This document shows positions 14,657 through 27,412 of a stretch of 64,000 nt of DNA, in pieces. The notes beneath the pieces were generated by a model. It saw nothing but the letters and a program-made list of their open reading frames with translations. It was not told the origin of the DNA and did no database searches. Source of the stretch: Anseranas semipalmata (lineage: Eukaryota > Chordata > Aves > Anseriformes > Anseranatidae); NCBI GenBank assembly GCA_013399115.1, contig VXAA01002999.1, positions 914,718-978,717 on the forward strand. The letters are read 5' to 3'. Position 1 is the first letter of the stretch. Every line of letters starts with the position of its first letter. Made by a program: the position numbers and the translations under genes.

Positions 14657-17419
14657 CTAGCAGTACTTCACAAAATGCTGTCATTGAAAGTTGCTTCAGC
14701 ATATTTATAAAAGCATTACTTTTTAGACCCAGTAGTAGCAAATGCTTTTAATTAATTTTCTAATAAGTGTAGGCAAGAAAGCAAACTTAATATATATAAA
14801 AATTTATAGCACTACATGAATTAATGTTTTTAAAGAACCATTTAATATTTTATACCTTTATTTACCTTGCCAAAGCATTTAAGACTATACAGCATACAAG
14901 GGCTCTTTTTTGTATGACAGAATTGTCATGTCTATACGTTTTCTTCAGGTATATAGGATCCAAACTTTCATCAGACAGCTGTAGCACCACAGCAGGTGAA
15001 CAGCTGGAATCTGTAAAAGCATTTATACCCTGTGAAGTTGAAAAGTTCCTTTGTTCCTGACTTACAGTTTAGGAATGGGGGCACAGAAGGGCTGACCTCC
15101 AGAGCATCCGGCCTGATTGCTGACCTTTCCCACTTGAAAATCATCTGTGTCATCGCCATTGCTTTGTGCAAGGACATGAATGAAAGTTTCTTAAATACAA
15201 GACTCATCACTGGGCCTTTCTTACTTACGCCTGAGATCTTATTGGAAACAAGTTTATTGTAATTTAATCTGTATAATCTTCTTATACAGACTTTATGGTC
15301 TCGTACTTTTTTGCTTTTAGCAGTGTTAATGCACATGTAAAGCATGCAAGAGGGTAAAAAAAAGTATATGGCATAAGGATAGAGTTAATTCTGGATCAAC
15401 AGTAAAAATGTATACCTTGATATAAGAAAAATAACTTCCTGCATTTGCATTCCGGATGATAATGTCAAAGTTTTGGATATCAAGGAGGATAATATACACA
15501 TTAAAAAGTGCTTTGAACTTAGTTTTTGCTTAGGGACATTCTTCGAGGTTTTTTTCAAGGAAGTGAGATTGGTATCTGATGTTTCACCTTTGCTAAACAC
15601 TCTTTCCCTGGATTAAAGGTTACAAAAAGCCTCAGAGGAAAAACAAATCTAGTCAGAAAACTAGTAAATGTAAAGCCAGAGGGGCAACATGGAAGATCAT
15701 AGCTTTCTGCTGCAGGATTTAAAGTTGCTCATAGTTGATGATAAAGTACTCATATCCTCAACAGTTCTAAAGCATTTGATAGTATCAACATAAGGCTCAA
15801 GAAATAAAATTCAAAAGGAGTTGCAAGAAGAAAATGTTATTTTCGCAGCAAGACATCTGTTATACTATGTATTGAGAGAGGAATCTGAAAAAATTGTGAA
15901 CAGGAAAATAGAAAACTCTGTACGATATAAAATAGTACTGAAAGAACCTTTTTACTAAGATCCCTTAAAATCTTAGCAGTATGCATAGTGTGGAGTTTGC
16001 TTGCTTTTGTTGTTGTTTTGTTTTATTATTATTTATAGAATATCATTATATAGGAATTGAGAGAATTTTTTTGCAGTCAAGTTAGAGAATAGGTTGTTTG
16101 GATTCCCATCAGTTTGTTGCATTCATACTGCTGTTACAGGCAAAAAGGAATACAACATTCATGGAAAGCCAACAATTTATTGTTAATCTAATTACAGTCT
16201 TAATTGTCTTTAAGTAAGTCAAAACAGCCTAATCAAACGGTTTAAATTACATGTGAATAAGATATATACACAAACTGTTTAGTGTCTCTCCCTTTCTCTG
16301 ATGTTAGGCTTGCCCTCCCACTGCCCCTCTCTGTGTTAAGGTTGATGGTTTCAGTCAGGGGATGGCAATACAGCAACTGGTCAGTACCCCAGGTCCTTTG
16401 CCAGAAGAAGTGTGATGTTGATGGTTTCATTCTTCTCACTTTAGGATGTAGCTGGGATCATTTTTATATTTGCTACCAAGCTCTACACTTAGCTTACACT
16501 CATTGCTCTGCAAGTCCATATTGTGTCTGAATTTACTGTATATGGTGTGTTTAAAGTATGTTGGATGCTTGCTCCTTGTTATCTTTGCTACCCCTAAAAT
16601 TTGTCAAGAATAATTAGACTTATCTTGCTCCTGAGGTTGCATTCCTTTAATGACTAGTAATTGGCCATTGGTGAGTTGTTTATAGCCCCTGGGCCTCAGG
16701 TATTGTCCTCAGCCTGTTCTTTCAAAGCTTCTGATGCTCCTCTGTGCTGTGTTTTATTATGGGGTCTAATAGGTCATCCTGCCCGCAGTAACTACATGTT
16801 ACAAATACCTATTAGTTACAAAATATATATCACTATAGACATTACATCATACATTTATACAAAGCTAATGAAAAGTTAAAACAAAGTAGGTAATAGAGAT
16901 CTGGTCATCAGATAATTGCTATTACAAGCGGGCCAAGACAAGCACAGACAAAGCCCAATAAGTCCTGAAGCCAGGGTTGTTAGCTTAATGAAAAACCTGT
17001 GTCCTGTTATGAATAATGGTGACTTCATATTTACTAAGGTACAAAGCTAGGAAACTAGTGGTTGAGTTATGATCAAACTTCAAATGGACTGTGTTAGAAT
17101 GCCAGGTTGTACTTGCCATACACAGGAAAAGAAAACAAAGCACATTGGATTTTCAATATTTCAATATAATGAAATAATGTCATTTCATTTCAGTATAACG
17201 AATCTCTCAGTATTCACATCAGTGTTTCAGAAATCCCATTTCAGCTGGTGATTGTGGTAGGGACCTTTATTTGAAATAAATTCTCTGTTTCTGGAATGTA
17301 GGCAGTACCCTTCACTTCCACTGAAACAAATTACACACTTATGTCATGAGCTTCTCGTTGTTAATGCTGGATAGTACTCTTATCCCGTAGGCAAATAAAG
17401 ATGCATCTGCATTTTTGGT

Positions 17420-17519
17420 CCTAGCAGGGACACCTTGAAGGTGTCCCTGCCCATGGCAGGGGGGTTGGAACTGGATGATCTTTAAGGTCCCTTCCAACCC
17501 AAGCCATTCTATGATTCTT
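17420..17519 (+). mobile_element. CR1 LINE 3' tail, sense
   Basis: The piece begins near agcagggacaccttgaagg and ends with the canonical CR1 3' sequence ggatgatctttaaggtccc, then ttccaacccaagccattcta and tgattctt. It is well conserved, hence relatively young compared with the copies at 9 kb and 59 kb. Confidence 0.93.
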
Positions 17520-17784
17520 ACTTAACTGTTGACTAGTAGATAACTCCCCTGATCAAATGCAATCATCATAGATTCATATCTCATTGTCTCTGATGCCAGA
17601 CAGGCCCCCATTTGCTCTCACTTTGCCAGAAATACGATGATACACTGTACTGATAAGACTACATAATCTTAACATTGTGTTCTGATAAAATACCCCCCCA
17701 AGCTAGATCCTTCTGTTTATCACTCAAGTACATATGAAATACATAGCTCTTCTTATTATTGCTGCCCTTAAACTCTTGTGGCAT

Positions 17785-17805
17785 TTATTATTATTATTAT
17801 TATTA
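17785..17805. repeat. TTA microsatellite
   Basis: About seven uninterrupted TTA units. Confidence 0.9.
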
Positions 17806-20800
17806 ATCTTCAGTATATAAAAGGAGCACATGGGACCTTATTAAAAGAGTCTGAAAGAAATCTGAACTTGGCGTTCATTTAAATCCATGTGACCCCATAG
17901 CAAGGAGTTGCTTTGTTTTGTTAGAAATGCATCCAATCTGTGCACCCACTTGTCCTTCCTGCTCTTGGTAGAAAAAAAGGAAGCAAGGGGCTTTTTTAGA
18001 TAGAACACAACTTTAGGATGTGAGTAATAATCAAATCTAGTACTACTGTAGCATGAGAATGGGTCTTCTGTATCTCAGCTTCCTCTTGTGTTAAGAGATG
18101 TTCTCTGAGGCTTAACCAATGGAAGGAATGATGGGCATGTAAAGTATTTGAAGTTGTTCTCATTTGAAATGAGAACATACTTATACTTGAAATACTGAAT
18201 GATGTAGAGGTTTTTTTGAGGTTTAATGTCACTGAATCCTATAAAAAAAATTTGCATTTTCCATAATGCATAATATGTTGTTTGTCTTTGAGATGTGAAC
18301 AGCCATATGATTGTAGATCCTGTGGCCAAGTGTTAGCTAAAAGCTCTTTGAAGCATTCCCATATACAAAATGAAACGTCTGTTCCCTTCTGAGTATGACA
18401 AAGCCATGCCACCTCAGACTATTTGTCTCCAGAGTCCTTGTTTAAAAAAACAAAAAATTGCCATTATTCATCCACCACAGATTCTTCCAAAGGAAAAAGG
18501 TAGTGAACTTTCCATTTGGTAAAATCAGAGACTCTCTTTGTTGTCCTGCAGGGTGATCACATTAGCTTTTCTTCTTTGTCGTGAGGCTTAAAAAAAGCAC
18601 TTGCATAACTTTAGAAATGTCTTGTCTGCATCAGCTGCTGTTCAAGGAAGAGTAGCTTCAAAGCTGTGACTTCCCACAGACCCATCCAAATATGGAGAGA
18701 CACTGATGCAATCTTAGGTGGCAAAACAGTTCCAAAGTTATTATTTCGCTCGTATGAAAAGTAAAACAACCAAACAACCAAACGAAGTCGTCTGTGCCAA
18801 AATAGCACGTATTGAAATAATGCACCTAAGCAATACTTGATCCTAAGAAGAAGAAAGTAGCATAATGGCGCATGATTTTTTACACCTTAAGTCTCTAGTA
18901 AACTCACATGTATTGTTCCTCCTTACTGAAATCCTTTAGGTATCTCTCTTATGTCTCTCCGCTGGCATACAGATAGCCCTGGTTGAAACTCTTAGGTTTC
19001 ACATTATATCTGGATCCATTAACACAGAGAGCTTGTATATCATTCAGTGTCTGCAGAGTGGTTGCTTTTATAAACCAAGAATTAATTGCACAGCATGCAG
19101 GCCTCACCTTCTGTACCTGATCACTGCTACTGAAGTATTTCCTAAAACACCTCCATCTTGTTGAGAAGCAAGATGTCTTAAGACTTGCTACATAGTGACC
19201 AAAATGTGACTAAGTCTCACATTGCACACATTTTTGAATTACAAAACTAGAAAATTAAAAGCTTTAGAACCATTCTGTATGCTCTTTAAAAACTTCAACA
19301 GTATAAGTAGGTGAATTAGTTGGCATTAAAAAAATCATTTGAGTCTTCACTTTAAGGCTTGTGATAATTTTATTCTGCGAAGCAAAGAAATTATTGAAAA
19401 TGACATTCTGTCATCTCCATTCTTCCCTCTCCCTTGTGATCTTGCAGACTGTTTCTGTCTTCACGCTTTCATCCTCAAATTCTTGCCAAACACCTGCATT
19501 TTCTTACTGGTGAGATTTCTTTAGATATTGCTGCTTTTATTTTATGTAGTCACATTAACAGCTGTCTATGAGTATGCAAACTCAGCTGAGTGTCATTATC
19601 TTCTATTTATTACCTTTGTTACTTTTAATCTTTTTTTCCCCTTTAGGATTCTTAGGAATCTTAAGGAAAAAATAAAAGCCAAGCAGATTGCCCATCCTAC
19701 CAATGTTCTGGAATATTGTCTTGATATCTTTGTCCTTTCTACCATTACTGCTCTCATTGGTGTTGCCTTGTTTCTGGGTATCTAAAGAAAGACTTCTCTT
19801 TCTCAGAACTTGTGCATTTTGGTGAAAAGTTTTACTGTGGATTTTAGATCAGTGGAAAGACAAAAGTATCTCTAACTAGCTTTTCCAAGTTAAAAAACAC
19901 AATCTTTTGCTGTAATTTTCTCTTTTCAAAGGGACAACTTCGAGCTGCCTTTTGCATCCCTGACTTTCCTTTCCCAAATGGAATTCCTTTGGTGAGCCTC
20001 CATTGCCTCCTGTTCATCCTGCAGGACGAGGGCATTAAATCGGCCAGCTCCAGTCATGTTGTGCTCAGCACACTGCCTTCAGAGCTCCATTTGATAAGCC
20101 AGAACTCTTTATAAATGGCCTGACATTTCTAATTTAAAAGCATAATGTGAATACAAAATACTTATTATTTTCCTATAAAAAGGAATTTGCAGTCTGTAGC
20201 TAACACTTTTATTTTCCAGTTACTAATGTCATTGGCCTGAAAATGCCAAAGAGTTGATGGTATGCTTACCGAGCTGTCAAAATGAAGCCTGTTATAAAGT
20301 CTGCAGTATACATTCAGAGTGCCCGTCCTGACCTCAAATTCAGTCCTGGGAGTTTGACTTGCGTATTCCAGCCGTGTTTGCACAGTTACTGGCAGTGAGT
20401 CCTCTCACTATTGCTAGGAATTACTGAAATAGACATCATGTGTTACCCAGCCCTTGCTTTTCCAATAATTTTGATGTGGGTCTACATATTGCTTTGATAA
20501 GCAAACACAACACTACTACCCACTGACAGTCTGCAGCTTCATTATTCTGAAGCTATCAATCCCTGTTAAATTTTTCAGTCTTTGGCATTTAACCCAACTC
20601 TCGTAACTTGTAGCTATCTATGCCCCTTTTCTGCTTTGTTGAAAAGAAGAGTTTTGGTAGGTGACATTCACTGACTTTTTCCCCCAACTTGATCGCTGCT
20701 GGGTAAATCAATCCTTTCTCATCCCTTTCTTTCTTCCTCTCATAAATGAGGTTATGTGAATTTTATGAGAAGAAGTGGGGTAAATCTGGCATGCAGAGAT

Positions 20801-23800
20801 TTGATTTGGGACAAGACTTGCGATGAGATGAGTATAAAGAGATGCAAAGGATCCTATGTGTGCATTAAGTGGTAAAGCTTTTCTATAAGTGCTGTCGTGA
20901 ATTATTTTGTTGAGAGAATATTATTGTTACACATTCAACTCGTTGAAACTTGTAAAATGCTCTATTTGAAGCATGCTTTGATTTAATTTTCCTGGGAAGC
21001 CATGCTCTGTTCCCGGTCAGTTTATTTTCATTGCTACAGTTTTTTCATTCCTATATTTATACAGTATGTAATCACTTTCTCCTTTTGTTTTCTTGATTAA
21101 CTTTCTGGCTTGAACATCTTTAACAATGCCACCTTTCCCCTATAGAGTGCTTAGCCTTTTTGCTGAGACTTCAAACAAGGTGTAAAATAAAAGGGCTTCA
21201 ATCCTCTCCTAAGGGATTTCCCCAGAGCTGCGGAGCATGGGCTTTTCAGCAGTTCTGACCAGAAACACCCAGGCTATTGTCAATTAAAACCTCATCTGGT
21301 TTATGGTAGGGTCATACCAGCTACAGAACAGCTCATGTTTGAGGAGATGCAAAGGAAGCACACGGCTATTCTTGCCTTTTACTTCCTCAGTCTGGAAATA
21401 GAGAATAATATGAAGTCAGCAAACAATTAGTACATTTTTTTTGTTGTTTTTGTTTTCAGAAACATCTGTCTTACTTGGCTGGAGATCAAAAAAGTGTTTT
21501 ATTCGCAACCACAGAGTTCCAAAAATACAGCATAGACAGATTAAGCCTTTCTAAACAAACTTTATATAAAACCAACAATATTAAAAAAGCTAAAAATAGT
21601 GTTATGTGAGAGGAATTGATTTATAGGGAGTTTTTTAGATTGCCGCAAATTAAATGGAAAATGTGAAGCAGTTATATAAATTAACAGGAGATTCAGTTCT
21701 GACATGCCTGCTAAAAATGCCTGCCCACATATTCCTCAGTCGATACATTGTTGTTCTGTTTCTATGCATCCTGATCCTTTGAAAGTCTTGGTTTCTTCAC
21801 AGTGTGTACATCCATCATAGCATATAAGTCACGCAGAAGGGAGAGACGTTGCTTTGCATAAATCCCTGGGAGCGGCATCCCATACTTTGCCTAGAACAGA
21901 TTGCTGTGTGTGTGCATGTACTGGCACGTGTTTTTGTTGCAAGCTCCACTGGGGAACTCAAGGGCAGGATTTAGATTTGCCTAAACATAGGCACGTGTTG
22001 CTTTTTGAGAAGCCATAAGGGATCTGAAACATCTGCGTGAAAATGGAAGATATATATGTCTGATATTAAGGATGCAAGTTCTGGGATGTTGATATTCACT
22101 CATGAAAAAAATATGGACAATTATATATGTATGTTTGCCTGTGCAGTTGCGCTTACTGAACAGGTAAGCACAAACCTGGGAATATTTGTAGGTAATTTGA
22201 GCTTACATTTTTTATAGGCATATTTTTCATATGTGTGTATCTGTGTTTCTGCTTTTCAACCGGGCAACCTGTAAAATGTTATGCTATTATTTGGATTGCC
22301 TTTTCCTTTCTTATTTTTTGCCCGCATAGCCACGGGCTCTGGTAGATGAGTTACAGTGACGCTTGCTAGGGCAATTTAAGCAGCTCACAGCTCAGCTGTC
22401 CCCACTTGCTAGAGGTCATATTTTCCCATAGTGGAGTTGGCAGAAGCAAACGTGTGCATCTCAGTTGCTGTGCTTCCTGGTCCAAGGGATTACGAGCTAT
22501 GAGTGAAGATGGTTTTATGTTTATACATTCGACTGTAGCAGCAATGATTGAGGTGTTGGACACACATCACTTCTGTCAGCTCTGCTGTAACTTCTGCCCT
22601 GGGGAAAGGCAGATGTCTGTGGTATGATAAAGTATTAAATTGCACTTAAGTGCACTTTAAGTTCAGTTATACTACTGTTCACTTCAGTGTGCCTGGGTCA
22701 AGGCCTAAAAATGAGGTTTATAGCATATATATTTTTTTTTAACCTACTTGCTACGCCTATTTTCCACAGGTGCTGTCCACTCCATCACCATCTAGAAAAA
22801 GAAAAATTTTGCTTGAAAGGAGGATGTGCAGGTTGTGTTTGTGTTTTTCCCTTTCAATCATTTACAGAACACCAATGTGGCCTTTGACCTACGAAGATGG
22901 GGATGTTCATATATAGATTAACTTACCTTTCTTGACTTCCGTCCTAGCAGATCCAAATATTTGGAGTTCCTGGAGACAACATTCTATCCAGTGCTGGAGA
23001 GATATCTGGTAGCCATATTTTGCCAAAATGATACCTTCATCAGGCTTCCAAGTCCATATTCAGATTACCTACTAAGTAGCTTTGTTTTCAGAAGTACAAT
23101 ACATACGTTTTCTGCTGCCTTCATCAGAAAGTGTAGATGATCAAAATCTTCGAATGTCTCTCATTTGTGTGGCTAAATCTAATTTTGATGGATTTAAATA
23201 CTTGCACAGTTTAATGCATTTGAACAAGCAGTTCTGTTTTTTACTGCAGCTCCTGGGTCCGCGCTGGCAAGTCTGAGTCAAAGTTCATGGCATTTGTCAT
23301 TTAACAGCTGCTCTAACATTTACAATGTTATCTCAGGAGTGGTGACATTATAGGATTTTTTTTTTCCAGTGATTTCTATACCATTTCAATCATTCTTTAG
23401 AATGAAAAATAGAGTAAGAATATTAAAGTAATCAGATTTTCAGAGCAAAGCCAGACTTCAGCTCTTTCCAACATTGACTCTCTCAAATTTTGGTTCTGTT
23501 TTTGTACAAAACACAGTTTATAAATCTTTAAAAGAGGAAAAAAAAAAAAAAAAGCTAAGGCAAGCTGTAGTTGAGTACTGGCTCTCTAAATGAATTCACA
23601 AGCAGTTAATAATTTCATACTCTCAGGTCTGTTTTGAGGTACCAATGACTGGTAGTCGCATTTTTGCTCTCAGCTTAAAATGTGAAAGTTCAGCTGAACC
23701 TAAAAGATTATATAATTGCAGGAAATAAGAATAATGATCACCCACAGGCTGATATGAGCACTAACGTTATATAAGACTACACTGATCATGTAATAAATGG

Positions 23801-24822
23801 CTATGAACAAACAAAAAATAATCTCGAAAAATGTGCTCTATGGCTGGATCTAAAACAGTAATTACTGTTTTCTTTTTCTGCATTATTTATTGGCTGGCTT
23901 TTCACCCAGTTGGTTTTCCAGGTCAAAATATTACGGAAGTAAATGTGTCCTCAGCACATAAATTTCTAGAGCTACTCTACCACTGTGCTTAATTTGAAAC
24001 TGACTCGTGAAAGACAGGAGCCATTTCTCTCCACAGGAGTATCACCCTGCTGCCTTATCCTCAATCCCATGATTACAGGCTATGCGGCTTCTACTTTTTT
24101 CTCCTCTTCTTGTTTCACAATTACACATCTCTTTAGCAACCAGTGGAGTTACTGTTCCATGGTAGCATACAAAGCAAACTAAAATTTCTTTGCAGATTTT
24201 CCCCACTACTAAATTCAGGAAAAGGCACATTGACTAGTTAGCGACGGGTGAATCTAAGAATCAGGAGTCTAAGGGTCCAATTCTTTGCAGGTCACAAAGT
24301 AGTGAAGCAGCTCTAGTGTTGCTTGTCAAAACTAAACCGAAGTCCTAGATTTCCTTCCACTTTTAATAATTTAAATAAGTTGTTGTTGAGGGTCTCATTT
24401 TACAACAAGAATATAGCTCTCGTTGTATTTTAGAAGCCTACAGGAAGAAAAAGCTATGCTGTAAAATAGAAATCAAGGTAATTTATATGAGGGAACAGAT
24501 TTGCGGTCTTTACAAAAGAGTAGTGTCTATAATTGAGGAGATGACAGCCTTTTGTGCCTTTTTGACTATTGGATTATCTTCTAATTTACCTACTCTCAGT
24601 TAATAAATATTGGGATAGCCATGCTTTCCAGCAATTAAAAAAAAATGCACTTCAAGTTAATAATAACTATTTCAGCAACTTAAGAGAGATTTTTGTCAGG
24701 AATTGTAGGGCCTACATGAAAAAGTTAAGCTTCTCAGTAAGTGTATGTGAAGCTAATTGCAAACAATTGAGTTATTACAGCAGAGTAAATCACCTCTTAT
24801 CTGTCTGACTTAATCCACCTTC

Positions 24823-24839
24823 TTTTGCATTTGCATTTG
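24823..24839. promoter_or_regulatory. Possible octamer (POU) site
   Basis: TTTTGCATTTGCATTTG contains the exact POU octamer ATTTGCAT (complement of ATGCAAAT) at 24829-24836, with an overlapping imperfect copy. It lies in intronic sequence that looks somewhat constrained, and an AP-1-like motif (tgagtcat) follows at about 24965. There is no direct evidence of function. Confidence 0.2.
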
Positions 24840-27375
24840 TAATGGCTAAAGCCATGTGCACAGATTACTAGCGTGATCCAGCTGAGTGGTAATGCACTAA
24901 GCTGCAGCAACTCAATTGCTTCCAATAAGCAGAACATACCCCCTTTTCCCCACTTGTGAAGTACTGAGTCATCAGGTAAGCAAAATAACAGCTTGCAGGA
25001 AGCTACGTTCCTTTCTCTGATATCTTCAAATTGCAGCTAAATGCCTTCTTAATTTTAAAGGTAAAGTTGAATTTTCTCTCTTCATAATTCGATGTAAAAA
25101 TATAGATTTCAAAGCTGGTGTTTATACGCTAGTTTTAAGTTCTGATTTAAATGCTGAAAAATTTCATTTTTATTCATGTGCATGTTACACATCATTTTAA
25201 TGATATTTACATTTCACCATCTATTTGTCATGTTGTCACTCAGATTTGGAGGTCATGTCTTACTTACTGCAGTTGAGACCTTCAGTACTTGGCAATATAG
25301 TGCCTGCCTAACTGAAATCACTTTTGAATCAGTTTCGGTAGATCCATGCAGTCATTTATGGGTGGACAATCCAATCCCTTCAGCCTTACAGCCTTCATTA
25401 TTTATTGTCCTGGGTGTTCGTTTTCATCGTCTCAGTAATATCTTTTATTTCCTTTGTGCAGGCTTTGCAGCAGTCTAAATGACACCACACAACACACAGG
25501 GCAAAAATAACTGAATCCTTAGTTCTTTTACAGACATCTCCAGGCTTACTGAAGTTTAGCAGGTTTAGATGATGTTGTCCCCATCTTCTCATCCTCTCTT
25601 CTAGAGGTTTCCATCCTGCAGCAGAGCTGCTAGAACAGGAGGCACATCAGAATCTGTGCCAGATCACGATGCAGCATGCCAAGCCCCAGATAAGGGAGGA
25701 TTTGCAATAAGACTCTCGACTCTGAACTGGAGCAAATGAACCCTGGACACCGATCCCCAAACTAGTAACTGTTGTGCAAAAGAATAGTTCTCAGTGGAAG
25801 GATGGGACACGCTCTCAGTATCAATAATGTCTTAACTTAATCAGCTTCCTTTACTAGATGGATGACTCTCCTGCACCAGGTTCTTTTAAGCCAATATAAT
25901 GATTTTGAGGGCCTCGACAATTATTTTTCAATGTTTAGGACTGGCAACTCAGTATCTCTGATTCTTGATTAGTGGCAAGTCCTTAATAAGTACATGACTG
26001 ACAAAGCTGCTTAAGTGTGACACTTAGAATTAGTGGCGTACACAAGTGCAGAAAAGCACGTAATTGCATGAATGTGGTAAAAATAATGAAAACACAATTT
26101 GTTAAAAAAAAATCAGTCAGGGAAACCTGTTTTCAATGTTCTTGGGTGTAGCTGCATATATGATCCTTCAGAGCACATTGCACAGCTCATCCATGTTGTG
26201 AGGCATTTCATAGACCATGGGTAGAGTAGAAGAGAAGGAGGAATGAGAGGAACGGTTTTATATTTAGGCAATACATTTTTAGAGGCGTTGCTTGTTTCCT
26301 AGCAGTTAGCAACGCTTTCAGTATCTTCAGTGCCCCAACGGTGAAAGGAACAGAGTAATTTACAGGAGGATTATATCACTGTGGGCAAAATGTAGAAAGT
26401 ACCGTTCATCCAAAGACAATCTATGGCTAACTTTGTAAGGGAAGCCTGGAATTCCATGTTAATCTGTATTACAAAGGAACAGGGCAACCAGACACAATAC
26501 TGGTTCTCCTTGTGGCCTTCAAACACATCCCTGAAAGTGAGGTGAGCATCCAGTAAAAACATATGTACAGTTTGCAGTTTCAGCCTGTTCAAGACACTGA
26601 GTTCTGAATACTTATTGGGCATGCAGGCAAGTGCCAGATGACACAGCTGTAACCAAAGTTCCAGTCCATTTCACTGAAACAATTGCATTTTAAGTATACT
26701 TCCGTCCTGGTTTGAAAACTGACAGTAAATTTCACTAGTCAGATCTTTGACTGGTTTTGAGATATCAAGAAGATTACAACACTGAAAATAGATTTTTTTT
26801 TGGTCATTTTTACACTTCTGAGTTCCCACTGTGACCATAGCTTGGAACCCTTTCCTGCCTTAGCAATCTGGGAAGCACAGCATGGTTACAGTTCCCTTGT
26901 GTTGACTTGCAACTCACTGAGGGGTTTGAAACTGTCAGATTGAAAATTGGTCGCTTCCCATAGCAGGAATCTAACTTCCAAAGTATTATTGTTGTATTGT
27001 ATCGTAGCATTACTGTTGTTTTGTTGCCTGAAAGCTTTAATGATGAACCAAGATCCCATTATACAAAGGCCTGCAAAGAGGCAGTCCAAAATGGCTTCTG
27101 CTCCAGGGATTTCATAGTCTGACTGTGCAAATGTTAAACGGGTGTGGAGAGGAGAGGCAGGGTGCTGTGTTAGCAGGCTGTGCTGCACACAGCGCACAGA
27201 AGCGGGCTCCTTCAGTAGTTGCACTGGGATTGCACCAGGGACACTTGAAGGATTAGTACAAATTAAGCTGTCAGCAGGCAGACTTGCTGCTCTGGATTTA
27301 CTGTGGTTTTACCTTTCATTTCTCTACTAGCAGTGTGCAAAAATACATATAAGTTCTTGATGTGTTCAGTTACTT

Positions 27376-27412
27376 AAAAAAAACAAAAACAAAACAAAAC
27401 AAAAAAACACAA
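27376..27412. repeat. AAAAC-type repeat
   Basis: Tandem AAAAC units. A GTTTTTT tract follows at 27891-27926, making an inverted pair of A- and T-rich arrays about 500 bp apart. Confidence 0.88.

Noticed and set aside
14971..15345. 124-codon minus-strand frame overlapping 78- and 76-codon plus-strand frames
   Set aside because: No recognised domain, no flanking gene structure, and overlap on both strands; most likely chance, though not tested by conservation.
19528..19785. 85-codon frame rich in hydrophobic residues, resembling a membrane protein end
   Set aside because: AT-rich DNA yields F/L/I-rich frames by chance. There is no start context or domain, and the adjacent 61-codon frame is similar in texture.
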